Shown: one piece after another, positions 51,602-61,330 of the stretch
Numbering within the stretch: position 1 is the stretch's first letter
How the letters are laid out: the number at the start of each line of letters is the position of its first letter
Source of the DNA: Burkholderiales bacterium
GTDB lineage: Bacteria > Pseudomonadota > Gammaproteobacteria > Burkholderiales > Burkholderiaceae_E
Length of the DNA stretch: 64,000 nt
Assembly: GCA_026399835.1 (NCBI GenBank)
Contig: JAPLQE010000083.1
Coordinates: forward strand, 1-64,000
Direction: 5' to 3'
Notes under the pieces: model-generated
Database searches by the model: none
Seen by the model: only the letters and a program-made list of their open reading frames with translations
What the model was told of the DNA's origin: nothing
Made by a program: the position numbers and the translations under genes

Positions 51602-52566
51602 GACACCGCTCCGACCGGCTGGCCCTGCGCGACCCAGCAGGCGACGCGCCGGCCCTCGAGCTCGACGAGCGGCGGACGCACCTGGGTGCAGCGCGGCCCG
51701 GCCTTCGGGCAGCGGGTGGCGAAGCGGCAGCCCGGCGGCATGTCGGCCGCATCGGGCACGTTGCCGGCGAGCGGCTCGAGCTCGTGCGAATCGAGCTCGA
51801 CCACGCAGGCTCGCAGGCCCTGGGTGTACGGATGCAGCGGCGCGTCGAGCAGCAGCCCGGCCGGGCCGGTCTCGACGATCTGGCCGCCGTACATCACCGC
51901 CACCTCGTCGCAGACCTGGGCGGCGAGCGCGAGGTCGTGCAGCACGAACACGGCGCTCGAGCCGAGCGCGCGCACGCGGTCCATCACCAGCGTCATGATC
52001 TGCGCCTGGATGGTGACGTCGAGCGCGCTGGTGGGCTCGTCGGCGATCAGCAGCTCGGGGTCGCAGGCGAGCGCGATCGCGATCATCACGCGCTGCTGCA
52101 TGCCGCCGGAGAGCTGGTGTGGATAGGCGGACAGGCGCGCGCGCGCGTCCGGGATGCCGACGCTGTCGAGGAGCTGGGCGGCGCGCTCGAGCGCGGCCCG
52201 CTTGTCCAGCTTCAGGTGCCGGCGCAGCGGCTCGCAGATCTGGCTGCCGACGGTGAAGCACGGATCGAGCGAACCCATCGCATCCTGGAAGATCAGGCCG
52301 ATGCGCCGGCCGCGCAGCGTCTGGAAGCGCGACTCGGTGAGCGCGGTGAGCTCGGTCCCGTCGAAGCGCAGGCTGCCCGACAGGCCCACCTCGGGCTCGC
52401 GCAGCAGCCCGATGATCGCCATCGCGAGCGTGGACTTGCCCGCGCCGGACTCGCCGAGCAGCCCCAGCGAGCGGCCGCGCTCCAGCGACAGCGAGACCTC
52501 GTCGAGCACGGTGTTGCGGCCGCGCCTGAGCGACAGGCGATCGATCTCGAGCAGGGGCGCCGTCAT
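51598..52566 (-). CDS. Oligopeptide/dipeptide ABC transporter ATPase (OppD/DppD-like)
   Basis: This 322-residue ATPase has Walker A (GESGAGKST), the signature LSGGMQQR, Walker B (LLIADEP) and the family C-terminus LHPYTQGLRACV with CRFATRCP. It starts one base after the permease stop. Together with the partner ATPase it powers the importer. Confidence 0.93.
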   Translation of the reverse strand: MTAPLLEIDRLSLRRGRNTVLDEVSLSLERGRSLGLLGESGAGKSTLAMAIIGLLREPEVGLSGSLRFDGTELTALTESRFQTLRGRRIGLIFQDAMGSLDPCFTVGSQICEPLRRHLKLDKRAALERAAQLLDSVGIPDARARLSAYPHQLSGGMQQRVMIAIALACDPELLIADEPTSALDVTIQAQIMTLVMDRVRALGSSAVFVLHDLALAAQVCDEVAVMYGGQIVETGPAGLLLDAPLHPYTQGLRACVVELDSHELEPLAGNVPDAADMPPGCRFATRCPKAGPRCTQVRPPLVELEGRRVACWVAQGQPVGAVS

Positions 52567-52567
52567 C

Positions 52568-53536
52568 TCAGCGCCCCTCCGAGCGCGGCGAGAACGCGTC
52601 GCGCAGCCCGTCGCCCAGCAGCGTCAGCCCCACCAGCAGCACCGCGAGCGCGACGCCGGGCACGCCCGAGATCCACGGCGCCATGGTGATGAAGGCGCGG
52701 CCCTCGGCGATCATCAGCCCCCAGTCGGGCGTGGGCGGCACCACGCCGATGCCGAAGAACGACAGCCCCGACTCCAGCAGGATCGCGGTGCTGATCCGGA
52801 TGCCGGCCTGCACCAGCAGCGAGGGCATCACGTTGGGCAGCAGGTGGCGCAGGATCAGCGCGGTGCGCGGCACGCCCATGAGGCCCGCGGCCTCGACGAA
52901 GGGGCGCGACTTCACCTGCAGCACGTCGGAGCGCACGATCCGCGCGAACGGCCCGACGAAGGAGATGGCGAGCGCGTAGATCACCTTGTCGATGCCCAGG
53001 CCGAGCACCGCGACGAAGGCGATCGCCAGGATGATCTCGGGGAAGGCGAGGATGGCGTCCACCAGCCGCATCAGCGCCCACTCCACCCAGCCGCCGACGA
53101 GGCCGGCGACCAGGCCGATCACCATGCCGCCGGCCAGGCCGAGCGCGACCGACGCGAAGCCGATGCCGAGCGCCAGCCGCGCGCCGTAGAGCAGGCGCGA
53201 GTACATGTCCTGGCCGAAGGAGTCGGTGCCCAGCCAGTGCTCGGCGCCCGGCGCCATCAGCGCATGCTCGAGGTTCTGCTCGGTGGGATCGTGGGTCGCG
53301 ATGAGCGGCGCCAGCAGCGCCAGCAGCACGAAAAGCCCGACCACCCACAGGCCCGCGACCGCCGCGCGCTCGCGCCGGATGCGGCGCCAGGTGCGCGCGA
53401 TCGCACCGGACGGCGAGGGCGCGCCCGGGCCGGGGGCGGCGAGCAGCGACGCCGCGTCGTGCACCGAGGCCTCGGCGTCGGGGGGCAGGACGGGGCGCGC
53501 CGGCACGGCCGGCAGCGAGGACGGAGAGGCGCTCAT
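52568..53536 (-). CDS. Oligopeptide/dipeptide ABC transporter permease (DppC-like)
   Basis: This 322-residue inner-membrane permease has a Pro/Ala-rich N-terminal tail of about 55 residues, six predicted membrane segments and the DppC hallmark APLIATHDPTEQNLEHALM with HWLGTDSFGQDMYSRLLYGAR. The EAA loop is FVEAAGLMGVPRTALILRHLLP. It overlaps the DppB-like gene by ATGA. Confidence 0.93.
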   Translation of the reverse strand: MSASPSSLPAVPARPVLPPDAEASVHDAASLLAAPGPGAPSPSGAIARTWRRIRRERAAVAGLWVVGLFVLLALLAPLIATHDPTEQNLEHALMAPGAEHWLGTDSFGQDMYSRLLYGARLALGIGFASVALGLAGGMVIGLVAGLVGGWVEWALMRLVDAILAFPEIILAIAFVAVLGLGIDKVIYALAISFVGPFARIVRSDVLQVKSRPFVEAAGLMGVPRTALILRHLLPNVMPSLLVQAGIRISTAILLESGLSFFGIGVVPPTPDWGLMIAEGRAFITMAPWISGVPGVALAVLLVGLTLLGDGLRDAFSPRSEGR

Positions 53537-54483
53537 CGGCGTCGCAGCCTCGGGTCGAGCAGCGTGTAGAGCTGGTCGACCAGCAGGTTGACCAGCACGA
53601 AGAAGAGCGCGGTGAGCATGATGCCGGCCTGCACGACCCCGTACTCGCGGTTGAGCACGGCGGTGGTGATCATCGAGCCCAGCCCGGGCACCGCGAACAC
53701 CACCTCGGTCATCACCGCGCCGCGCAGCAGGCCGCCCAGCTGCAGGCCGATGACGGTGACCAGCGGCATCAGCACGTTGCGCATCGCATGCACGCCGACC
53801 ACGCGCGACATCGGCTCGCCGCGGGCGCGCACCGCCTTGATGAAGGGCTGGTTCATCACCTCGATGAGGCTGGCCCGCGTGGTGATCGCGATCAGCCCGG
53901 TGTAGTAGCAGGCGAGCGTGATCGCCGGCAGCGCCAGATGGTGCAGCCCGCCCCAGAAGTCCTCCCACGGCCGCACGAAGCCCAGCGTCGGGAACCAGCC
54001 GAGCGCCACGCCGAACACCCAGATCAGCACGATGCCGAGGTAGAAGCTCGGGAAGGCCGAGCCCAGCACCGACAGCGAGGACACCAGGTAGTCGGGCCAG
54101 CGGCCCTTGCGCAGCGCCGCGAGCACGCCGGCCGGCACGCCCACCAGGAGTGCCAGCGCCAGCGACAGCGCCGCGAGCGACAGCGTCACCGGCAGCGCCT
54201 GGAACACCGCCTGGCTGAAGATGTCGTCGCGGGTGATGAACGACTTGCCCCAGTCGCCCTGCACGAAACGAGACAGCCACAGGCCGTACTGCGTCCACAC
54301 CGGCTGGTCGAGCCCGAGCTCGCGCGTCAGGCGCGCATGCGCCTGCGGCGAGTACTCTGAGCCGAGCAGCAGCGTGACCGGATCGCCCGGCGCGAGCTTC
54401 AGGAACCAGAAGCTCGCGACCGAGACGATCAGCAGCACCAGCAGCGTCTGCAGGCCCTTGCCCGCGAACGAACGGAACATCAT
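53533..54483 (-). CDS. Oligopeptide/dipeptide ABC transporter permease (DppB-like)
   Basis: This 316-residue permease has the DppB start (LLVLLIVSVASFWFLKLAPGDPV) and six membrane segments, with the EAA loop FIKAVRARGEPMSRVVGVHAMRN. It is the second gene of the importer operon, 21 bases after the binding-protein gene, and overlaps dppC. Confidence 0.94.
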   Translation of the reverse strand: MMFRSFAGKGLQTLLVLLIVSVASFWFLKLAPGDPVTLLLGSEYSPQAHARLTRELGLDQPVWTQYGLWLSRFVQGDWGKSFITRDDIFSQAVFQALPVTLSLAALSLALALLVGVPAGVLAALRKGRWPDYLVSSLSVLGSAFPSFYLGIVLIWVFGVALGWFPTLGFVRPWEDFWGGLHHLALPAITLACYYTGLIAITTRASLIEVMNQPFIKAVRARGEPMSRVVGVHAMRNVLMPLVTVIGLQLGGLLRGAVMTEVVFAVPGLGSMITTAVLNREYGVVQAGIMLTALFFVLVNLLVDQLYTLLDPRLRRR

Positions 54484-54504
54484 GCGGGACGGGTCGTCAG
54501 CGGC

Positions 54505-56139
54505 TCACTTCAGGCTGACGCTGTGCATGTTCATCAGGTCCACCGGCACGTACTTGAAGCCCTCGACCTTCTTGCTGAAGATCTTGTAGACCTTGGTGTG
54601 CGCGAGGATCGCGATCGGCGCGTCCTTCTGCATCATCAGGTCCTCGGCGGCGTAGTAGAGCTTCTTGCGCTTGTCGCGGTCGACGATCTCGGCCGCCTGG
54701 TTGATCAGGGTGTCGAACTCGGGGTTCGAGTAGCCGACGTAGTTCCACGGCTTGCCGGTGACCCACTCGGGGCGGATCGTCTCGTCCGGATCGAGGTCGG
54801 CCTGCCAGGCCTCGTCGTACAGGTCGAACTCGCCGGCATTGCGCCGCTTGGTGAGGATCGCGCGGTCCATCAGCTCGAGCTTCACCTTGATGCCGATCTT
54901 CGCGAGCATCGGGATGATGAGCTGCGCGTTGCGGCTGCCGCTGCCGCCGTTCGAGGTGAACGACTCGGTGGCGATGTAGGTGACCTCGATCTCGCCCTTC
55001 GTCTTGGCCTTGGCGCGGTACTCCTGCGCCCGCTTCAGGTCGAAGAACTGACCGCGCCCGCTCTTGGCGATGTTCGGATCGTAGTAGCCGGTCATCGGCG
55101 GCGAGATCGGCGTGTACGCCGCGATCGCGTCGCCGAAGTAGCCCTGCTTGACGATGGTGGCGCGGTCGATGGCGAAGGCCACCGCCAGCCGCAGGTTCGG
55201 GTCGTCGGCGAACGGCCCGCGCTTGTTGTTCATGCCGAGGAACGCGTAGTTGCCCTCGACGTCGCCGTAGATGTTGAGGTTCTTGTTCGCGCGCAGCTGC
55301 GACATGAACTGGAACGGGCAGGCGTCCATGCCGTCGACCTGGCCGGACAGCACCGCGGCCACGGCCGAGGTCGGCTCCTTGATCAGCACGATCTGGATCT
55401 TGTCGAGGTAGGGCAGGCCACGCTCGAAGTAGTCCGGATTGCGCTCGAGCTCGATGAGCTCGTTCTCCTTCCACTGCACGAACCTGAAGGGGCCGGTGCC
55501 GACCGGGTTGCGGCCGAAGTCCTTGCCGAACTTCTCGACCGCACTCTTGCTGACGATCGTGCCCGCGCGACCGGTCGCGCCGGTCATGGCCACCGGGAAG
55601 AACGCGAAGGGCTTGGCGTAGCGGATGCGTACCGTCAGCGGATCGACGATGTCGATGCCCGCGAGGTCGGCCACCATCCACGAGTGCGGCGAGGCGACCG
55701 CCGGATCCTTGACCCGCTCGATGCTCCACTTGACCGCGGCCGCGTCGCAGGCATCGCCGTTGTGGAACTTCACGTTCGGACGCAGCGTGAAGACGTGCGT
55801 CTTGTCGTCGACCATCTGCCACTTCTCGGCGAGGTCGGGCACGAAGGCGACCTTGCCGCCTTCGTAGGTGACCTTCAGCAGCCCGTTGTAGATGTTGTTG
55901 TGGATCTTGATCGCGCCGAGTGACCCGGTGAAGTGCGGGTCGAGCGTGTCGGGGGCGACGATGTGCGCCCACTTGATCGTGCCGCCGCGCTTGGGTTCGG
56001 CGGCGAGCGCCTCGCCGGTGAACGCGCCGCCGGCGAGTGCCGCCGCGCCCATCGCGGCGCCGCCGCGCAGGAAGTCCCGCCGTCCGAGGTCGAGCGCGAG
56101 CCGTTCGGCGAGCTGCTGCTTCAGTTCGAGGTCGTGCAT
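54505..56139 (-). CDS. Peptide-type ABC transporter substrate-binding protein (DppA/OppA family 5)
   Basis: This 544-residue periplasmic binding protein has a twin-arginine signal (RRDFLRGGAAMGAAALAGGA) and family 5 features such as TIKWAHIVAPDTLDPHFTGS near the start and DGDACDAAAVKWSIERVKDP-like sequence for ligand-site framing. The ATG at 56139 fits the signal; a far longer upstream reading is an antisense shadow of eutB. The gene heads the operon with two permeases and two ATPases. It is divergent from eutBC, so the ligand might be an ethanolamine-containing or glutamyl compound (inferred). Confidence 0.92.
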   Translation of the reverse strand: MHDLELKQQLAERLALDLGRRDFLRGGAAMGAAALAGGAFTGEALAAEPKRGGTIKWAHIVAPDTLDPHFTGSLGAIKIHNNIYNGLLKVTYEGGKVAFVPDLAEKWQMVDDKTHVFTLRPNVKFHNGDACDAAAVKWSIERVKDPAVASPHSWMVADLAGIDIVDPLTVRIRYAKPFAFFPVAMTGATGRAGTIVSKSAVEKFGKDFGRNPVGTGPFRFVQWKENELIELERNPDYFERGLPYLDKIQIVLIKEPTSAVAAVLSGQVDGMDACPFQFMSQLRANKNLNIYGDVEGNYAFLGMNNKRGPFADDPNLRLAVAFAIDRATIVKQGYFGDAIAAYTPISPPMTGYYDPNIAKSGRGQFFDLKRAQEYRAKAKTKGEIEVTYIATESFTSNGGSGSRNAQLIIPMLAKIGIKVKLELMDRAILTKRRNAGEFDLYDEAWQADLDPDETIRPEWVTGKPWNYVGYSNPEFDTLINQAAEIVDRDKRKKLYYAAEDLMMQKDAPIAILAHTKVYKIFSKKVEGFKYVPVDLMNMHSVSLK

Positions 56140-56381
56140 GGTCTGTTGGGGGCCGATCGTGGAGTGGAGAGGAAAGGCGCGCACGGGTCGTGCCGCGACG
56201 CTGCATGCCTGACAACGCAAGGACCGTGCCGTGCCCCGGCCCCGCCGTGGCTGCGGGCCTCGCGGCGCCAGCGCTGTGCGGATGACCCTTCGTCTGTCGG
56301 CGTCTTCGGGTGCGAAGCAGGGCGCGCGGCACCCGCGCGGTGCGCCCGCAGGGCATGGAACCCGTGTCGACGTTCGCCGCA

Positions 56382-56387
56382 TAGAAT
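56382..56387 (+). promoter_or_regulatory. Possible -10 element before eutB
   Basis: TAGAAT lies 44 bases before the preferred eutB ATG at 56431. It overlaps an upstream in-frame ATG at 56386, which argues against that start being used. No strong -35 was found. Confidence 0.35.
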
Positions 56388-56430
56388 GGACCGCGTCTTC
56401 TTCGAGCTCCGGCCCACCGGACAGGCGCGC

Positions 56431-57828
56431 ATGGCCTACCACCAGACGATCGGCGCGCGTCGCCACCGCTTCGACGACCTGCGCACGCTGCTGGCGCGCG
56501 CCAGTCCGCTGCGCTCGGGCGACCTGCTCGCGGGCGTCGCCGCTGTCGACGAGGAGGAGCGCGTCGCCGCGCGCATGGCGCTCGCCGACGTGCCGCTGCG
56601 CAGCTTCCTGTCCGAGCCGGCGGTGCCCGCCGACGACGACGAGGTGTCGCGGCTGATCCTCTCGCAGCACGACGCCGCGGCCTTCGCGCCCATCGCGCAC
56701 CTGACCGTCGGCGGGTTCCGCGACTGGCTGCTGTCGGAGACCACCGACGGCCCGTCGCTCGAGCGCCTCGCCTGGGGCCTGACGCCCGAGATGGTGGCCG
56801 CGGTCAGCAAGCTGATGCGCAACCAGGACCTGGTGCTGGCCGCGAGGAAGCGCCGCGTGGTCAGCGCGTTCCGCACCACCATCGGCCTGCCCGGACGGCT
56901 GTCGGTGCGGCTGCAGCCCAACCACGGCACCGACGATCCGCGCGGCATCGTGGCCTCGACCATCGACGGGCTGATGTACGGCTGCGGCGATGCGGTCATC
57001 GGCATCAATCCGGCGGGCGACAACCTCGCGAACATCGTCGAGCTGCTCCGCGTGCTCGACGCGATCCGCGAGCGCTTCGCGATCCCGACGCAGTCGTGCG
57101 TGCTGACCCATGTCACGCAGTCGATCCGTGCGATCGAGGCCGGCGCGCCGCTGGATCTCGTGTTCCAGTCGATCGGCGGCACCCAGAAGACCAACGAGTC
57201 CTTCGGCATCTCGCTGGCGCTGCTCGACGAGGCGGCGGCGGCCGTCGCGTCCCTGAAGCGCGGCACGGTGGGCACGAACGCGATGTACTTCGAGACCGGC
57301 CAGGGCAGCGCGCTGTCCGCGAACGCCCACCATGGCGTCGACCAGCAGACCATCGAGGCGCGCACCTATGCGGTCGCGCGCCGCTACGCGCCGCTGCTGG
57401 TCAACACCGTGGTCGGCTTCATCGGACCGGAGTACCTGTACGACGGCAAGCAGATCGTGCGCGCGGGGCTCGAGGACCACTTCTGCGGCAAGCTGCTCGG
57501 CGTGCCGATGGGCTGCGACGTCTGCTACACCAACCATGCCGAGGCTGACCAGGACGACATGGACACGCTGCTGACGATGCTCGGCGTGGCCGGGGTGAAC
57601 TTCATCATGGGCGTGCCCGGCGCCGACGACGTGATGCTCAACTACCAGAGCACCTCCTTCCATGACGCGCTGTACCTGCGCGAGGCGCTGGGGTTGAGGC
57701 GCGCCCCGGAGTTCGAGGCGTGGCTGGAGCGCATGGGCATCGCGGGCGCGGACGGACGGCTGCTCGGCGGCGCGGGGCGCGGGCAGGCGCTGCTGGGGAT
57801 GGCCGAGGCGGTGGGGGTGGGGTCGTGA
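56431..57828 (+). CDS. eutB: Ethanolamine ammonia-lyase large subunit EutB
   Basis: This 465-residue catalytic subunit of the adenosylcobalamin-dependent lyase converts ethanolamine to acetaldehyde and ammonia. The start is set at [15 protein letters not shown], which matches the usual EutB N-terminus. Conserved blocks are [45 protein letters not shown] and [14 protein letters not shown]. The stop overlaps the eutC start. No eutA reactivase or microcompartment genes lie in the window. Confidence 0.95.
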   Translation: MAYHQTIGARRHRFDDLRTLLARASPLRSGDLLAGVAAVDEEERVAARMALADVPLRSFLSEPAVPADDDEVSRLILSQHDAAAFAPIAHLTVGGFRDWLLSETTDGPSLERLAWGLTPEMVAAVSKLMRNQDLVLAARKRRVVSAFRTTIGLPGRLSVRLQPNHGTDDPRGIVASTIDGLMYGCGDAVIGINPAGDNLANIVELLRVLDAIRERFAIPTQSCVLTHVTQSIRAIEAGAPLDLVFQSIGGTQKTNESFGISLALLDEAAAAVASLKRGTVGTNAMYFETGQGSALSANAHHGVDQQTIEARTYAVARRYAPLLVNTVVGFIGPEYLYDGKQIVRAGLEDHFCGKLLGVPMGCDVCYTNHAEADQDDMDTLLTMLGVAGVNFIMGVPGADDVMLNYQSTSFHDALYLREALGLRRAPEFEAWLERMGIAGADGRLLGGAGRGQALLGMAEAVGVGS

Positions 57829-58670
57829 GCGGGTCGGACGCTTCGCGCGACGCCAGCGAGCCCGGCGCCGAGGGCACGGCGCACGCGCGGGAGCTGCTCG
57901 TGCCGGACGCCGCGCGCCCGCTCGTCGAGCCCGACGCCTGGACCGCGCTGCGCGCGTTCACGCCGGCGCGCATCGCACTCGGGCGCACCGGCGCCAGCCA
58001 GCCGACCTCGGCGCAGCTCGCCTTCGGTCTGGCGCACGCTCAGGCGCGCGACGCGGTGCATGCGCCGCTCGAGGTCGCCGCGCTGGACGCCGCCCTGCGC
58101 GCCGAGGGCTTCGACACGCTCGTCGCGCACAGCCGCGCGGCCGACCGGCCGACCTACCTGCGGCGGCCGGATCTCGGACGAAGGCTCGACGATGCGAGCC
58201 TCGCCAGGCTGCGCGCCGCGGCGCCCGCCCAGGCCCCCGATCTCGTGTTCGTGGTGGCCGACGGGCTGTCCGCGACCGCGATTGTCCGGCACGCCCTGCC
58301 CCTGCTCCTGGCCGCGCGCGAGCGGCTCGCCGGCTGGTCGATCGGACCGGTGGTGATCGCCGCGCAGGCGCGCGTGGCGCTGGGCGACGAGGCGGGCGAA
58401 GCGCTCGGCGCCCGCGCGGTGGCGCTGCTGGTCGGCGAGCGGCCGGGGCTGTCGTCGCCGGACTCGCTGGGCATCTACCTCACCTGGGCACCCCGCGTCG
58501 GGCGCACGGACGCCGAGCGCAACTGCATCTCGAACGTGAGGCCGGAGGGGCTCGCGTACGGGCGCGCGGCGGCGACGCTGGCGGGACTGCTGGAGGGGGC
58601 GAGGCGGCTGGGAGCGACCGGGGTCTCGCTGAAGGACGAGGCCGAGGCGCCGAGGCTCGACGGCGGCTGA
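57825..58670 (+). CDS. eutC: Ethanolamine ammonia-lyase small subunit EutC
   Basis: This 281-residue small subunit helps bind adenosylcobalamin with EutB. Conserved blocks are [26 protein letters not shown] and the C-terminal [15 protein letters not shown]. Start GTG 57825 overlaps the eutB stop (GTGA). An N-terminal Ala/Glu-rich leader of about 25 residues precedes the domain. Confidence 0.95.
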   Translation: MSGSDASRDASEPGAEGTAHARELLVPDAARPLVEPDAWTALRAFTPARIALGRTGASQPTSAQLAFGLAHAQARDAVHAPLEVAALDAALRAEGFDTLVAHSRAADRPTYLRRPDLGRRLDDASLARLRAAAPAQAPDLVFVVADGLSATAIVRHALPLLLAARERLAGWSIGPVVIAAQARVALGDEAGEALGARAVALLVGERPGLSSPDSLGIYLTWAPRVGRTDAERNCISNVRPEGLAYGRAAATLAGLLEGARRLGATGVSLKDEAEAPRLDGG

Positions 58671-58752
58671 GCCCCGCTCCGAGGTCGGCCAGGACCGACA
58701 CGACACCGTCATGCAGCGCGCATAGCGTGGCTGACCGTCCCGAGTCATCCCC

Positions 58753-59877
58753 ATGCCGACGCTCACCGCACGGACCGTCCTCGCCTCGCTGTCGCTCGTG
58801 TCCGCCGCGGCGTTCGCCCAGCCGGCCGACCCGCTGCGGGGGCAGTCGCTGTGGGCTCGGACGAACGACGCCCCGCTGAGCTGCGGCCAGGACGGGTCCT
58901 GCCATGGGCCGGATCCGTCGCTGAACCAGTACCGGGCGCTGCGCGGCGCCGACAACGCCGCGCTGATCCTCAATGCGATCGGCGCCGTGCGGACCGGCAT
59001 GGCCTTCCTCGCGCCCCACGTGAGCGAGCGCGACGCGGTCGACATCGCGGCCTTCCTCGGCGAGGTGTCGCGCAGGCGCGCGGCCGGCACGCCTCCCGCG
59101 GCGGATGTCGGCGTCACCAGCGGCACCGGCGTCGACGGGGGCGCGGGCGGCGGTGATGCCGCCGCGGGCGCACCCGCGGCCGATGCCGGGCTGCAGGCCG
59201 CGATCGTCCCGCCGTTCAACGCGGGCTACGGCGGCTGCTCGCTCGGCCTGCCCGGCGCCGGCGACCCGACGCTGCCCGCGCTCTTCGCCGCGGCCTCGCT
59301 CGCACTGGCGCTGCGGGCGCGACGACGGCGCCGGCCGGTCGCCCGGTCGGCGGCCGCGGGCGCGACCGCACTGCTGATCACCGCGCTGCTCGCGCTGCCC
59401 GTCACCGCCCGCGCCGTCACGCCGGGCGAGGCCGCGCCCGCGTTCGTGCTGCCTGCGCTCGACGGCGGCGCGGTGAGTCTCGAGTCCGTGCGCGGTCATG
59501 TGGTCTGGCTCGACTTCTGGGCCTCCTGGTGCGCGCCCTGTCGGCAGTCGTTTCCGTGGATGGCCGACCTGCAGCGGCGGCACGGCGCGCGCGGCCTGCG
59601 GGTGCTCGCCGTGAACGTCGATGCGCGATCGGAGGACGCGCGCCGCTTCGTGGCCCGCGACCCGCCGCCCTTCGCGATCGCCCTCGATCCGTCGGGCGAC
59701 CTCGCGAGGCGCTATGCGATCCGCGCGATGCCGACCTCGGTGCTGATCGACGCGAGCGGCCGCGTGCTCGCGGTGCACAACGGCTTCCGGACGGCGGACG
59801 CGGCTGAGCTCGAGCGCCGGATCGAACGCGCACTCGATGCCTCGGCGGGCATCGAAGACGGCGCAACCCGGCGATGA
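58753..59877 (+). CDS. Cytochrome-like / CTERM-anchor / TlpA thioredoxin fusion protein
   Basis: This 374-residue fusion begins with a signal peptide (cleavage after AAFAQ), then a small cytochrome-c-like domain with an unusual heme motif CGQDGSCH (five residues between the Cys instead of two). Next come a Gly/Ala linker, a tail resembling JDVT/GlyGly-type CTERM sorting signals (GGCSLGLPGAGDPTLP, hydrophobic stretch, RARRRRR), a second signal-like hydrophobic segment ending ALPVTARA, and a TlpA-like thioredoxin with WCAPC. Two secreted proteins appear joined in frame. Downstream are DUF4266 and DUF3570 genes, the usual partners of this thioredoxin type. Confidence 0.82.
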   Translation: MPTLTARTVLASLSLVSAAAFAQPADPLRGQSLWARTNDAPLSCGQDGSCHGPDPSLNQYRALRGADNAALILNAIGAVRTGMAFLAPHVSERDAVDIAAFLGEVSRRRAAGTPPAADVGVTSGTGVDGGAGGGDAAAGAPAADAGLQAAIVPPFNAGYGGCSLGLPGAGDPTLPALFAAASLALALRARRRRRPVARSAAAGATALLITALLALPVTARAVTPGEAAPAFVLPALDGGAVSLESVRGHVVWLDFWASWCAPCRQSFPWMADLQRRHGARGLRVLAVNVDARSEDARRFVARDPPPFAIALDPSGDLARRYAIRAMPTSVLIDASGRVLAVHNGFRTADAAELERRIERALDASAGIEDGATRR

Positions 59878-60095
59878 ACGCAGCCCTCGGCGTCGCGATC
59901 CTGGTCGGGGCCGTCATGCTCGCCGGGTGCGTGGCGTCCGGGCCGGTGCAGCCCTGGGAGAAGGGCGAGCTGGCGCGGCCCGAGATGCGGATGGACGACG
60001 CGTCCGATGCACGCATCGCCGCCAAGGCGTATGCGAGCCGGGAGGCTGCAGCCGGGGGCGGGCGCATCGGCGGGGGCGGCTGCGGATGCAACTGA
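59874..60095 (+). CDS. DUF4266 small lipoprotein
   Basis: This 73-residue predicted lipoprotein has a lipobox (LAGC, Cys at about residue 19) and the family core PWEKGELARPEM, ending in the conserved Gly/Cys-rich tail GGGGCGCN. It is too small for an enzyme and is probably an outer-membrane or periplasmic peptide partner of the DUF3570 protein. It overlaps the fusion gene by ATGA and the next gene by ten bases. The function is unknown; the Cys-rich tail could bind metal or be modified. Confidence 0.85.
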   Translation: MNAALGVAILVGAVMLAGCVASGPVQPWEKGELARPEMRMDDASDARIAAKAYASREAAAGGGRIGGGGCGCN

Positions 60096-61231
60096 GCGAG
60101 GGCCGCGCGCTGCTCGCCGCGGCGCTCGCGCTGCCCGGGGTCGCGCCGCCGGCGGCCGCATTCGATGCGCCCGATGCGCACACCGTCGGCGTGCGCCACC
60201 TCGATTACCAGGACAGCCAGCCCGGCCTGCGCCGCGTCCGCGTGAGCTCGCCCTCCGTCTGGTACACCGGCCCGATCGGTGCGGACTGGTCGATCGCGGC
60301 GAGCGGCGGTGCGGATGCCGTCTCGGGCGCGTCGCCGCGCTGGCACAGCGCGGTGTCCAGCGCATCGTCGTTCCGCGACCGCCGCCTCACCGGCGAGGTC
60401 CGGCTCACGCGCCACCTCGAGCGCTCGGCGTGGACCGCCGGCATCGCGCTGTCCGACGAGCACGACTACCGGTCGCGCGCGGTCTCGGCCGGTGTGCGCC
60501 TGCGCTCGGACGACGGCAACACCGAATGGTCGGCGGGCGCCGCCGTCACCCGCGACCGGATCGACGGCGCGGACCCCTCGCCGGTCGTCGGCGACCGGCG
60601 CACCACCGAGCTGATCGCGGGCATCACCCGCATCACCTCGCCGCACGACGTCGTGCAGGTGCAGGCAAGCGTCGCCCGCGCCGACGGCGTGCTGAGCGAC
60701 CCGTACAAGTTTCCCGACCGCCGCCCGGACCGCCGCGACCAGGCCACGCTGCTGCTGCGCTGGAACCACCATGTGGCCGAGGGGCCGGCCGTGCTCGCCG
60801 GCAGCACGGTGCGCACGCAGTACCGCTACCACCGCGACGACTGGGGCGTGCGGGCCCACACGCTCGGCGCCGAATGGGTGCGCCCGATCGGCGGCGGCTG
60901 GACGGTGACGCCGCTCGCGCGACTGCACTCGCAGAGCGCCGCGCGCTTCTACTACGACCCGGTGTACGACCCGGTGCTCGGTGCGCCGTTCCCGCCGGGC
61001 TTCGGCGCGACGCCGGGCCGGCTGCTGTCGCCGGACCAGCGCCTGTCGGCGTTCGGCGCCCTCGCGGCCGGCGTGCGCCTCGCATGGCGGATCGACGACG
61101 CCTGGACCGTCGATGTGCGCGCGGAGTGGTATCGGCAGCAGGGCACGTGGCGGATCGGCGGCGAGGGCAGCCCCGGTCTCGCGAGACGCGATGCGCGGAT
61201 CGTGCAGTTCGGCGCGAGCCGCCGCTTCTGA
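60086..61231 (+). CDS. DUF3570 family outer-membrane-like protein
   Basis: This 381-residue protein has an N-terminal signal and alternating amphipathic strands typical of an outer-membrane beta-barrel, ending in an aromatic C-terminal residue (GASRRF), the usual barrel-assembly signal. It matches DUF3570, which occurs beside DUF4266 and thioredoxin genes. Its start lies within the DUF4266 gene. It may be a pore or assembly factor for the module; the role is unknown. Confidence 0.85.
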   Translation: MQLSEGRALLAAALALPGVAPPAAAFDAPDAHTVGVRHLDYQDSQPGLRRVRVSSPSVWYTGPIGADWSIAASGGADAVSGASPRWHSAVSSASSFRDRRLTGEVRLTRHLERSAWTAGIALSDEHDYRSRAVSAGVRLRSDDGNTEWSAGAAVTRDRIDGADPSPVVGDRRTTELIAGITRITSPHDVVQVQASVARADGVLSDPYKFPDRRPDRRDQATLLLRWNHHVAEGPAVLAGSTVRTQYRYHRDDWGVRAHTLGAEWVRPIGGGWTVTPLARLHSQSAARFYYDPVYDPVLGAPFPPGFGATPGRLLSPDQRLSAFGALAAGVRLAWRIDDAWTVDVRAEWYRQQGTWRIGGEGSPGLARRDARIVQFGASRRF

Positions 61232-61258
61232 AAGCGGGGCATCGCGGCGCGACGCGTC

Positions 61259-61292
61259 GTGTCATCCGGCTGTCACCACGCCCGTCTAGCCT
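61259..61292 (+). promoter_or_regulatory. Pho box and -10 element of the ABC importer
   Basis: GTGTCAT-CCGG-CTGTCAC (61259-61276) fits the 18-base PhoB-binding pattern. Ten bases later TAGCCT (61287-61292) can be the -10, again the canonical spacing. The binding-protein ATG is at 61331. This suggests phosphate-starvation control of the importer. Confidence 0.7.
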
Positions 61293-61330
61293 GCCGCTTC
61301 CTTCACGAGACCCCGCGTACGGACGCCCCC

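Noticed and set aside
56140-57663. A long minus-strand extension of the peptide-binding protein gene
   Set aside because: It runs antisense through eutB and lacks family similarity; the twin-arginine signal shows the true start at 56139.
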